The notes under the pieces: generated by a model
The model's database searches: none
The model's input: only the letters and a program-made list of their open reading frames with translations
Told to the model about the DNA's origin: nothing
Program-made: the position numbers and the translations under genes
Part shown: positions 19,603 through 29,417 of the stretch, in pieces
Layout: every line of letters begins with the position of its first letter
Numbering within the stretch: the stretch's first letter is position 1
From: Ichthyophonus hoferi
Lineage: Eukaryota; Opisthokonta; Ichthyosporea; Ichthyophonida; Ichthyophonidae
Direction of reading: 5' to 3'
Assembly: GCA_002751075.1 (NCBI GenBank)
Contig: NAOQ01000596.1
Location: 10,149-42,406 of the forward strand
Length of the DNA stretch: 32,258 nucleotides

Positions 19603-20154
19603 ACGAAGTCTTTGAATGGTTTAATAAAATAAAAAGCAAGTCATCCAAATACCATAGTGTTAGATTAGATAAAAGTAAGGTTAGTAAAAGATATAAGAGA
19701 TTGGTATGCTGAATACACAGACCACACAGGTACTACAAAATATAATGGTTATTATTATACTAGTGCCTTAGAGGCAGCCTTGGAACACGATTGTCTAGTT
19801 AGAAAGACATTGTTAACCAAGGTACAGAAAGTCAGACAACTTAATTTTCGAATGAATGAAGACTACCTCACTATAGATGAGTCACTCAAACTGGATTACC
19901 ACTCTTTGATTGGCGTAACTAAGGTTGGTTGGAATAGATTAAAACCTTATGTGGCCACACAATATTATGACAATAACAATGCAAAGGTATATATTGGCTG
20001 CCATTTCACTCCAAGAGAGGCAGCAATGGCCTATGACGAATGTGTTTTAGAGCTTTGGACCAACAAGAAAGACCCCAGTATGCCTTATCCTCCCACAGAT
20101 TACAGCTACCAATTACAAGAACCAATTCCACTAACTAGACATCAGACAGAATAA
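19575..20154 (+). CDS. AP2-domain protein, two AP2 domains, one 25-nt intron
   Basis: Exons 19575-19674 and 19700-20154, joined over a 25-nt intron, give 184 residues from the ATG in CCCATGG. The first AP2 domain (about 24-72) has KYHSVRLDK joined across the intron to NWYAEYTD, then a YNGYYYTSALEAALEHD helix region. The second (about 98-160) has IGVTKVGWNRLKPYVATQYY, VYIGCHFTPREAAMAYDECV, an excellent AP2 match with the G-F/H-F-T-x-x-E-A-A-x-A-Y-D core. AP2 domains bind DNA; a nuclear transcription-factor role is inferred. No HNH nuclease motif is seen, so this is not an AP2-HNH homing endonuclease. The frame is also open upstream to 19548 and overlaps the 19213-19602 frame, from which it may be reached by -1 frameshifting. 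Confidence 0.72.
19593..19599 (+). promoter_or_regulatory. Candidate -1 ribosomal frameshift heptamer GGGAAAA
   Basis: The sequence G GGA AAA, with codons phased as in the first AP2 frame, fits the X XXY YYZ rule and is followed directly by TAA. Slipping back one base gives GGG AAA ATA AAC and continues into the two-AP2 frame. The downstream 40 nt are AT-rich and I see no strong stem or pseudoknot, which weakens the case. Confidence 0.3.
19675..19699 (+). other. Inferred 25-nt spliceosomal intron
   Basis: Starts GTAAGG and ends AG. Removing exactly 25 nt joins frame-incompatible halves of one AP2 domain into the expected ...RLDK-N-WYAEY... strand order. Without splicing, neither frame crosses the junction to give an AP2 domain. 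The intron is inferred from protein homology only. Confidence 0.55.
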
Positions 20155-21523
20155 TTGTATCACATATCACACTCTTTTTAGGCCTTACACCTGTTATACT
20201 ACCGATCAACAGCGAAACCTAAGTGATATGATTGGCATATAGCCATCTCTAGAAACCAGTGGTTCTACTATGCTTTTTGGTTGCTATGGAGTATAACGTA
20301 TCCTGAGTGAAAAGAGAGTATATAGGTTTTAATATAGAAAGATGGGAGTAAAATAAAATGAGATATTGACTGGTTCAGATATCTGAGATTGTGTTTATTT
20401 CCATGAATTGATTGGTTTAATATCATTGGTATGTAATGGTGAATTCCCAAGTGTGGAAAGAATGAAATAGAAAATAAACCTATATTTTAATCAAACATTT
20501 GGTAAGTGCAAAGAAAACAAGAATCCCTACCTGTATGGGATTGGGAGGGTTATTTTATTAGTAAACAATTCTTATAAAACTTATATAATGTACTCACAGA
20601 TTGTTGAGTTTTTTCTCGATAAGTAAAGTTCTAGCATGTTGATATGATATTGCCATTAAGAATTATACTGATGTTATATTACCAATTTTTGCAACCTGAA
20701 ATATAATAAACTAATTGTTAGGTTGATCAACTTATACTTGTTTGTGGCCTCTTAATGTGTACGTGCTCATACAGGTAGATTTTATAGTTTCATTTAGAGC
20801 ATTTTGAAAGGGTCTTCTGTCACTAAATTTGTTGAAATATGTATACTACGTTACAAATTAAATTTATTAGAATGGGAGGAAGTTGAAATATTAATAAGTT
20901 CATTGGCTAAATGACTTACTATCAATAATAATGTATAAATACAGAATTAAGAGTACCCAATCTGTTTCAGGCAGAACCCGTTTCCACTTTCTAAATATAG
21001 TAATTATATATATATATATATAATACTTTAGAAACCCAACAATCATCAACTAGATAATTATAACTACAGCTACTTTACCTATGTTTTATAGGTAGCTTTT
21101 ATAACACATTATAAAATCTTTGGTAGTCTTAAGATACTCCTTAAAATAAATATTTTAGTACGTATATAGAGTCTGGCCCGTCTAAATACCCGTGGTACTT
21201 TAAACATTTTAAAAATTGATTGCGAGTCAGTTGAGTCTATACCCCATATTCCCTTCCTCTCCTTCTGTGCAATTATTTCTGCTTGAATACATTGTCGAAC
21301 AAAGAGAGAGTCTCGTTGAGCATTGGCGTGACATGATAGTTGCTGTTGTTGCTGTTATTGCTGTTGTTAGTATGTGAGTATCTCTGGTAGTTTGGGTTTA
21401 GTTTACAAGGTAATAATTGTTATGGTTGTTAAAGTTGTTATTGCTTGTATTAATTGCTATGAGTAACTGATAGAGATAGATGGATACATAAAGAGAGATA
21501 AAGAAAGGAAGATTTATATATAG
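20155..21523. other. AT-rich spacer, no gene seen
   Basis: 3' flank of the AP2 gene, then featureless AT-rich sequence. (TA)n at 21005-21022. A GTT/GCT-rich patch lies at about 21340-21368 and recurs at 21643-21680 on either side of the TACA repeat. Confidence 0.5.
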
Positions 21524-21576
21524 ATACATACATGCACATACATACATATACATGTACATATATTTACATACTTACA

Positions 21577-21610
<34 letters not shown>

Positions 21611-21640
21611 CATACAAATATACATACATACATACGTACA
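21524..21640 (+). repeat. (TACA)n microsatellite
   Basis: A run of TACA/CATA units, purest at 21581-21616. The open frames crossing it are artefacts of the repeat. Confidence 0.85.
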
Positions 21641-22693
21641 TGTTGTGGTTGCTGTTGCTGTTGGTGCTTGCGTTGTTGTGGATGTGGTTGTACACCTATT
21701 GTGTTATCAAATTCTTCCTTGGCTGGTGTATATGTAGTGGGATTGCACGCTCTGGCAAGTCCTTGTCGTAATAGTTCAAGAGTAACATTAACACGTCTGC
21801 GAAAAAATGACTGTATGTATAGAAGGAATAAAAATATCGTAAATAAGTAGTGTTTAATAATGTTAGTATTGGTCTTAAAGTGTGTTATAGTAGAAAATAT
21901 GGATAGAGGGGAATGTATGGGAAAAAGTCAGCTAATATATTATAAAATTATACTTATTATACTAAGAAAGAATTAAATATATAGGTTTTGTTGTAGTACT
22001 ATATAGTCACATATGCATTATATATTATACAATTATATTTTTTATATAAGCATTACGCCAATAGGTATTTCCCAACTCTATAAAGTGTACAATGTTTAAT
22101 AAAGTAATCAATTCTATTGGTACAAAGTCATTTGCAGAGAATGCTTCACAGACGCAATCAAATATCTTTCTATATTGGTTATATAGAAACTAAAATTTAT
22201 AAAATTCCTTCACCATTACCGTTGAATATAAATCTCAGTGTCTTGAGCAAGAATGGAATTGGACAAATAAAATAAAAAAGAATGAGCTGAGTGTACTATA
22301 AACACTGGCGGAAACAATGCATGGTGAATAAGAGAATAGAGATTTATAAAGGCGGTTTATTATTGAGGGATTCAAGCATACAGCTGCTACCGAGTCTATC
22401 TTGGGTATATACATTGTTAAATATTAAATATTAATTACCATTGGCTATACTAAATCAAAACCAAAATAAAAACCTTGTTATTGATGTGATATCTTAAATT
22501 TGGGTATTTAATCACCACTTTATCTAAAGTTTAAAATATTTTAAAATCAAAATTATCTAAAGAAAAATGGTATATATATAGCAATAGGATATAACAAACC
22601 TACCGGTTTATACCACACTATACACTCCATACCTCTCCCACGATCTGGAGCTATAAATACCAATCAGTATGGGTAAAGGTTATGGGTTAATAT
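21641..22693. other. AT-rich spacer, no gene seen
   Basis: About 1 kb between two microsatellites. The only frames are short and start within repeat-derived sequence. Confidence 0.5.
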
Positions 22694-23022
22694 AATACAA
22701 TGTATTGTATTGTAATGTAATGTAATGTATTGTATTGCATTGTATTGTACTGTATTGTATTGTATTGTATTGCATTGTATTGTATTGTATTGTATTGTAT
22801 TGTATTGTATTGTATTGTATTGTATTGTATTGTACTCTATTGTATTGTACTCTATTGTATTGTATTGTATTGTATGGTATTGTATTGTACTGTATTGTAG
22901 TGTATTGCACTGCATTATATTATATTATATTATATTATTATATTGCATTACATTATATATATTATATTATATTGCATTATATTATATTATATTATATTAT
23001 ATTATATATTAGATTATATTAT
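22694..23022 (+). repeat. Two-part pentanucleotide array: (TTGTA)n then (TTATA)n
   Basis: From about 22694 to 22914 the unit is TTGTA with occasional variants (TTGCA, CTGTA, CTCTA). It then changes to TTATA through about 23022. The two units differ by one G/A transition. Every reading frame is open across much of the array because the unit lacks stops in some phases, so the 80-120 codon frames seen on both strands are not genes. Confidence 0.9.
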
Positions 23023-24100
23023 AAGAAAATAAACACCAATAAAATGTCAAACAATATAATAGAGCAAAGAAGACAAGTCTCGTTGATAGTGATAGATTAG
23101 ATCAATAGATGTACCTACCAATCAGCTGTAGTCTAATCCGCCGACCTACGAGCACGTCGTTAAGATATTCCAGGGACCCTCTCTCTAATAGGGCCCCACT
23201 AAGGTAAATTTCCAGGCCAGGCCCCGCTGTATTGATTGGTATACTTTAATGCTATAAAACCATTAATTACATATATTGGCTACTGTTTATTTTCTGACCA
23301 ATGGACAGCAGCAATTAAAAGATAGTAAAAAGATGGTTATCGTACACTATAGTATAATAGTTTAATAACACATTCTATGTATGATGTATGTATAATGTAT
23401 GTATGAATATAAACGAGACATGTAACTAATTATAAAGTAATATAAGTGGCGTTGTATAATTTACTGAACACGTATGCATTGCATTAACAAATTAACAGAT
23501 AGTAGCTTACGATGTAGTTTCAGGCCCAGTATTCTCCATAGTCTATGCCAGTGGGAGATATGTTGTACTATGATAGTACAGGAGGAAGGGGTAGTGAGTT
23601 GAAGGAGGGAGGGGAGGTGAGTACCACCCGAGGGGAGTGATGAGCCCTATGAGACAAAGAGAGAGAGAAAGAGAGAGAGAGAGAGGGAGAGGAATGTAGG
23701 TAATAAAGAAGGGGGAAAAAAACAGAAAAGAGAGCAGAAATATAAATAGAGTGCATTAGATCGTGATTAATAAAAAGTGGTATTAAGAAGCAATTGGCAA
23801 AAACTAAATAGAATAAAGACATAGAGAGATGAGATAAATTCACTATTGTTTCTATTAGATATAAATTGCATAGCTTAAGGTAGGATATTAATAAATCTAT
23901 ACTAATTTCTGATTTTTCTTTTAGAAAAGGCAATAGAGTTATGTAAAGATGGCTTTAAAAAGAATACTACGCAATTTAACTACTAATAATAACCAATTGA
24001 AAACATAAAATAAAAAATAAACCAATACAACAACCAAGACAAACACACACTTAAAAATACATAGAGATGTTGACTCTCTCTTTTAAGGTGACGATTACTA
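23023..24100. other. Spacer with (GA)n microsatellite
   Basis: (GA)n at 23656-23692. On the minus strand this is a long pyrimidine tract ending TTTGTCTCATAG, which resembles a 3' splice site, but no flanking exon can be supported. A frame across it (23568-23933, minus) has no ATG at its head and is not called. Confidence 0.45.
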
Positions 24101-24425
24101 CTACGCCACCAATGAAATTCACAACGCGTCAACTATTACCGTTGCTAAGCAACAATCAAAGTACTCAATCAATTGCCACGACAGTTTCAAATCCTACATT
24201 ACTCTATCTACCATACAACTGCAATATTTATTTATGAATACCAAGTGGTGAATATAACTTAAAAATACGAACCAATAAAATCGGTGATTTACATTTATAA
24301 CACTAAGGCGAGTTTCGAGTAGTTTGGTAGGAAGGGAAGATGATTGGCGCTTAATTTGTGTTATTAAACCAACCAATGAAGCTCGTCGGATAAATTCAGA
24401 ATCGGCTATTGATTGGTTGGTTGGG
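24101..24425. promoter_or_regulatory. Cluster of CCAAT boxes with an RFX-like palindrome
   Basis: Within 325 bp there are about six CCAAT/ATTGG motifs: near 24110, 24272, 24341, 24374, 24408 and 24412. There is a perfect 13-nt palindrome GTTGCTAAGCAAC (24141-24153) resembling an RFX X-box, and an ACGCGT site at about 24124. The density suggests a promoter or enhancer, but no clear gene flanks it. TF names rest on motif resemblance only. Confidence 0.3.
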
Positions 24426-24509
24426 TAGTGAACATGCTGGATGACATAAGAGTGGCATGACGTATGAGATGGGAAGGCTTTAGGATAGGGTATATGAGAA
24501 AGGAAAAGA

Positions 24510-24510
<1 letters not shown>

Positions 24511-24543
<33 letters not shown>

Positions 24544-24648
24544 GCATATGTATTGTATATTGTATATATATGTGTTTATGTATGCATATATGCATGCAAA
24601 TAAGTAAGTAAGTAAGTAAGTAAGTATGTATGTATGTATGTATGTATG
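24511..24648. repeat. Compound microsatellite (TA)n, (AAGT)n, (GTAT)n
   Basis: (TA)n at 24511-24538, then TATG-rich sequence, then (AAGT)n from about 24601 changing to (GTAT)n up to 24648. Minus-strand frames across it are repeat artefacts. Confidence 0.85.
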
Positions 24649-24807
24649 GTAAGATATAATTGTTATATGTGACTGAAACAATTGTCTTTATACCAATGAA
24701 TGTGTGGTCTTTTTTTAGTGGTTAAATGACCATATTAATGAGTGTGTATTAGTTAATGTTTCTAATACTGTTAAATAAACGGGTTTATTTAAATATCAAA
24801 AACATAG

Positions 24808-25206
24808 TTAAATATTTTTTGAAAGGTTGCTTGTAATTATGTTTATAATAGAAAAAAAGAAATAGTAAAAGAATGGGTATATAAGAATATAGATGAAAAA
24901 AACTAAAAGCAAACGATGGATAGAAAGAGCGGGAGAGAGAGAGAGAGAGAGAGAGATAGAGAGAGAGGGGGAGAGAGAAAGAGAGAATGTGTAGAAACCA
25001 ATACAGAATGAGCATACCAACCCTAGGCCGTAAGCTACCATCAATAGACCCAATAGCCCTGCTACATTAATAGCAGTCTTTATCTCTCTGATATGTTCAT
25101 CTATAATCACACTGACCCTGGTAGATATATGCATATTAACTTTTTTCTTATCCATGTTCCTGTCGGTGCTAATGTTAGGATCATTGTTACTTTTTATTTC
25201 TACCAT
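24808..25206 (-). CDS. Possible small membrane protein, 3' end uncertain
   Basis: ATG at 25206. Residues 1-45 are hydrophilic and protein-like (VNMHISTRVSVIIDEHIREI), followed by a hydrophobic segment (AINVAGLLGLLMVAYGLGLV, about 47-66). After that the frame enters a (CT)n tract encoding Ser-Leu repeats and then AT-rich Phe/Ile/Tyr codons to a stop at 24808. The downstream half is probably not coding: a GTATGC donor at about 25020 and a long pyrimidine tract ending TTTGCTTTTAG near 24903 could define an intron, in which case the true 3' exon is unknown. Family not recognised. Confidence 0.35.
   Translation of the reverse strand: MVEIKSNNDPNISTDRNMDKKKVNMHISTRVSVIIDEHIREIKTAINVAGLLGLLMVAYGLGLVCSFCIGFYTFSLSLSPSLSISLSLSLSPALSIHRLLLVFFIYILIYPFFYYFFFSIINIITSNLSKNI
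24927..24986. repeat. (GA)n microsatellite
   Basis: About 60 bp of GA units with a few interruptions. On the minus strand it is a pyrimidine tract inside the candidate gene starting at 25206. Confidence 0.9.
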
Positions 25207-26421
25207 ATTTGAGCGCTATTTTATTTTGTTATTAGGTTATTATGTTATATCTATTCTCGTTTAGGTGAGGTGAGATAGTGCGGTATTATGTCATGTTAGA
25301 ATAGACTAGTACATGTTCTTTCATACGGAAATACTAAAAAATAATTGTTAATTATAATTATGAACAATATCTATTGGTAAAATATATACAAATACAGGTA
25401 TATATGTATGTCTATAGTATATAATTTTTTATAGACTATATTATATATAAAAATAAATGTTGCGTGTTTATATATTATATTATATTGTATGTGTTATATA
25501 TATTGTTATTCTAGTATAGTACGACCGTAAATAATTTCAATAAAGCGCAACTAAAAAATGAGATGGTGTTAAATGTGGCTCATTTATAATGTTTAATAAT
25601 TTATTATATGCTTGCTATTGGAAAGGTGTATTTAAATATATATATTAAAATATAACTTAAACGTTTTATACTGTAATAAATCTAACAAAACTATTTGCAT
25701 AAAAATGTGAAAATTGAGAGGGAGGGGGGAAGCTCATAAAACCACTTAATAAGAGTTTAAAATTGAAAATAAAATACTCTGTGTAGCCTATTTAGTAAAT
25801 AGAATTTTATATATAAAAATATTACTGAAATTATATACTGTAAACCAAATAACTGAAACTCCAAGCATTACCATAAATATACGTGAGAATACTATGCTAT
25901 GCTATTCCATTTTTGTGAGAAATTTGAAACAATCGTTCAAAACAAATCCCCACATTTGGGGTATGACGTCATTAATCAATATATATAGTTTTCTATTGGT
26001 CATAGGTTCTCCATTCTAAAATCCCCCAATTTTCATTTTTAGCAACCCCTTACCCCACAACTCAAAAAAACAATTATAATCATATCGTCGTCGCACTAAC
26101 CATACCGCCTTAAATGCATGCTTAGCCAATGTACAACAACTATGATTTCATTTGTAACTATTCACCAATAAATAACCTGAAAATTACCATATAAATTTGC
26201 TAATCCAATAGACTAGGGCAACTAAATATTAAATTTGTTTTAATCTTAATACTATGACCATAATTATATAGGCATTATTAGTATCATTAGAGATTATGAC
26301 CACATGTACATACTCAACCTAATAGTAATTAAAATACTATTATATATATGTATATTATTATACTGAAGTGCAACTATTATAACTTTTATGCACCTATCTA
26401 GCAAGATAACATTAAAAAATA
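25207..26421. other. AT-rich spacer upstream of the methyltransferase
   Basis: No gene supported. A palindromic CRE (TGACGTCA, 25964-25971) lies about 450 bp upstream of the methyltransferase ATG, preceded by a CCCC/GGGG inverted pair and followed by ATTGGT and CCAAT-type motifs (about 25996 and 26125-26210). This could be its promoter region. Confidence 0.4.
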
Positions 26422-27357
26422 ATGAAACGTACTCACGAAAATGCATCCGGAAAAAATACTGATGAAACATACCCAAAAGGAGACACAACTAATTTTAATT
26501 CTCCCCCAAAACCTAAGAAAAAAAAAACAAAGCCTAGTGGCGCAGGCAAGAAAAAGGTTCCTGTCACACAAATACGTATGGAAAAAGGGTGGGGGAAGGT
26601 TGGACATCAAAAATTAATCTCAGAGTATCATACAATCACAAAGAAAATAGAAGCAACGCGTGTGGATATTCGTATTTCTTCTAAAGAGAAAGAAGAAATT
26701 ATATCAGAACTAGAGACCCAGTTGGAACATATGGGCGGACTGCACCGATACCAAGCAGCGTCCAAGAGAGGAGAGAAGTTGCATGCTGGATTTAACACAG
26801 CCAAATGGATGGTGAAAACACTTACAGAATTGGGTTTAAAAGCGAAAGTCAATAAGCTAAAAGTAAAGCTTCGCCTCCTTGATGTTGGTGCTCTTGGTGA
26901 AAACTATGCCAATGAGAGGGCCTGGATAGAATGCTTTGCACTAGACATGAACTCACAACATCCCTTTGTTCATCAGCTTGATTTCTTTGACCACCCATGC
27001 ACAGAGCCAAAATATGATGTTGTTTGTCTCTCTCTTGTTGTGAATTTTGTTGGTGATGTGAAACAACGAGGACAGATGCTTCAAAAGGCTCGCTCTCATC
27101 TTTGTGATGGTGGTCACATGTTTCTTGTACTACCTCTTCCATGTGTAGTTAATTCTAGATACATGACGGAAGAACACCTTCTACGTATCCTAGCACACAT
27201 TGGCTTTAAGATGGAAAAGAAACATCATAGTAACAAGTTAGCATTCTATTGTTTCTCTATTATACAACCAGCCGAAATGATTGAAGGGAAAGTCAGTTTC
27301 CCTAAACAGGAACTAGCTGCTGGCGGCCAGCGAAACAACTTCTCTATTGTTTTATAA
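26422..27357 (+). CDS. Bmt2/SAMTOR-family methyltransferase (25S rRNA adenine-N1)
   Basis: A 311-residue intronless gene, ATG at 26422, TAA at the end. Residues 28-46 are Lys-rich (PPKPKKKKTKPSGAGKKK), a likely nuclear/nucleolar signal. Residues 60-150 are helical and match the conserved N-terminal part of the Bmt2 family. The SAM-binding fold follows: LLDVGALGENY (152-162, motif I), ALDMNSQHP (173-181, acidic residue for SAM ribose), QLDFFDHP (185-192), and YDVVCLSLVVNFVGDVKQRG (198-217). LPLPCVVNSRYM (237-248) is a family hallmark. In yeast Bmt2 methylates N1 of an adenine in 25S rRNA; the animal relative SAMTOR is a SAM sensor for mTORC1. The basic N-terminus favours the rRNA methylase role here, by inference. 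Length fits the family. Confidence 0.88.
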   Translation: MKRTHENASGKNTDETYPKGDTTNFNSPPKPKKKKTKPSGAGKKKVPVTQIRMEKGWGKVGHQKLISEYHTITKKIEATRVDIRISSKEKEEIISELETQLEHMGGLHRYQAASKRGEKLHAGFNTAKWMVKTLTELGLKAKVNKLKVKLRLLDVGALGENYANERAWIECFALDMNSQHPFVHQLDFFDHPCTEPKYDVVCLSLVVNFVGDVKQRGQMLQKARSHLCDGGHMFLVLPLPCVVNSRYMTEEHLLRILAHIGFKMEKKHHSNKLAFYCFSIIQPAEMIEGKVSFPKQELAAGGQRNNFSIVL

Positions 27358-29417
27358 TTTTAATGTAACAATTTTAATTGAAAGAGAACGCTGTCTGATC
27401 AGCTTAACGACATTTGATTGATCAAAATTATATTTAAAATTATTGTAGATTTTAGTCGATTCCCCTCTCTCGCCTCTCTTTTTCATTCATTTCCCATATT
27501 TTTCTATTTTTTTATTTTTTTACCGTTCGCTGTAATATCACTATATATCTTCTTGAAAAAATATTTTTCGTTAAAAAACAAGTGTATTAATGAAGGGAGA
27601 CCACACTATTATGCCCTGTGTAAAACTTTGGAATGAATACTTGACATAATATATTATTTTATTGGACTACAATAAATTAATTACCTCCACATAATAGGCT
27701 ATAAGGGCAAACACTGCAAGATTTAGTATTATTCCCATTGATCCATACATAAATCTCAATTAACAAAATTCTTCTGTTTGTGGCACATATACCTTAATAT
27801 GTTATGATATCACTGTTTTACCCAAATATTATTATAACAATTATTATTTATCTGTCTTCTTTTGTCTTCTCCCTTCTATCCAAACTCCAATAGATTGGTT
27901 TGACTCTGCTTGGTCCCAATAATTTGACTGTAAATCATGCAACTTAATAAATAGATTTATTGACAAAATTGCTTCCACATTTGCTGTTTTTCTCACTTTC
28001 TATATATTTCAGCCTGCATAGTAATCTTGTCCATTATGAATGGCAGCCACAATTACAAGCAGAGCAGAGAAATAAAGGCAAAAGAACTTTATTCCCAATA
28101 ACGGCAGAAATACAAGAGGATGATTCTGCCATAGAAAGAGCCCTTTTATCATGTCTGAGTATAGCGCACCGTATATATAGTATAAGGTATATATATATAT
28201 ACTACTCAGACAATCTAATTATCAATCAATATTCTTGTGTTACGGAATTAATTTCTATCAGTATCTGTGTCAGTTCTAGCGACTTACCCACAACTGTCAG
28301 ATCTCCAATTGTACATTTGATGGGTTGTTAATGTTGCTGGACCAATGGTAGTAATAGTCACTTGATTGAATCTGTCTTTAAGGTTCAATTGTTGTAGTAG
28401 AGGTTCTATAGAAGGCCCATAAACCAACTATCCAGGTAACTATCTGTAGTAATTGTATCTCTGTTTCAATTTATAAGGAATCCATGAATGGATTCGCTTG
28501 TGTGCGAATGTGGAAATTGCCCAATGAGATCGACCAGTAAGGGGTGATATATTGCGATATAGATAACAACTATTGTCACTATTTAATGTTAGTAAACAGT
28601 CCTCTGAGTTCTGAACGAGCGAAAGATCTGGACACTATTTACCATATACGAGTGCTAACGATGGATTAGATATTGCAATAACAATGTGGCTATTACATGC
28701 ATATAATTAAACGCAAATTATTTGTGTGTTATGAGAAATTCAAATTTTTTATATTTTGTTTTTCTACTCCTTTCCGCGTATGCGTGAATGGATCCTTTAT
28801 TTTTTTTCTTTTTCTTTTACATCTCGTTTTATTACCAGTGTTAACTTTCCTAATTAACACCAATGTTGCTAAGTTCAATAACTTACGTGGAGCCAATCAT
28901 AAATATTCGTATTAGCTAATCAAATTCACAATAGGTCACAGAGACCCACTAGAATTGTCTGATTTTACCACAATACTTGAATCATATTATATCCCTATTT
29001 AGATGGTAAATTAACCCATTTCCTCATTTGATATTATATATTGCATATTATGACAAGAATTGATCTAATTATTGTAGAATGATATTGAATTAACTAAAAT
29101 AAGACTAATCATTATATTACCATGTGTTATTAAATATTGGCTGAACTATGGTTCATTCGGAGTGAACATCTTGTAACCGCATATATATACTACTTAGATA
29201 ATCTAATTATTGTTAATCCTGAATTAAGGGATTAACTAATTTAGACTGTAACTTTTTTTACCCATGTTGTGTATGACTATATTCGACCATCTATAAACTA
29301 ATTAATTAATTAAATAAAAGCTATTGGAGTATTCTTTACTAATTATTTAATTTATACTAAAAACGTTTTTACATATGTTGTATATGTAGTTATCTATATT
29401 TGACAAACTATCTCATA
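27358..29417. other. AT-rich spacer with one weak coding candidate
   Basis: 2 kb without a supported gene. A plus-strand frame at 27960-28331 lacks an ATG at its head but has a protein-like middle (QRNKGKRTLFPITAEIQEDD), preceded by TATATATTTCAG, which looks like a 3' splice site at about 28011. It also contains a 26-nt GTAATC..CAG stretch that could be a short intron. A ~35-bp phrase (ATATATACTACTyAGAyAATCTAATTAT) at about 28193-28222 recurs at about 29182-29211. A GAATCCA/TGGATTC hairpin lies near 28479-28496. Confidence 0.35.

Noticed and set aside
19213-20154. AP2-HNH homing endonuclease
   Set aside because: No HNH motif (paired His/Asn with Cys pairs) is present in either frame.
21532-21850. 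Tyr/His/Thr-rich frames
   Set aside because: Created by the TACA microsatellite; no domain or coding bias outside it.
22664-23100. Long open frames on both strands (76-121 codons)
   Set aside because: They arise from the pentanucleotide array, whose unit lacks stops in several phases.
24194-24681. Minus-strand frames rich in Ile/Tyr/His
   Set aside because: They cross the TA and AAGT repeats, and their non-repeat parts overlap the CCAAT cluster with no protein signature.
26628-27142. Minus-strand frames opposite the methyltransferase
   Set aside because: Antisense shadows of a conserved gene.
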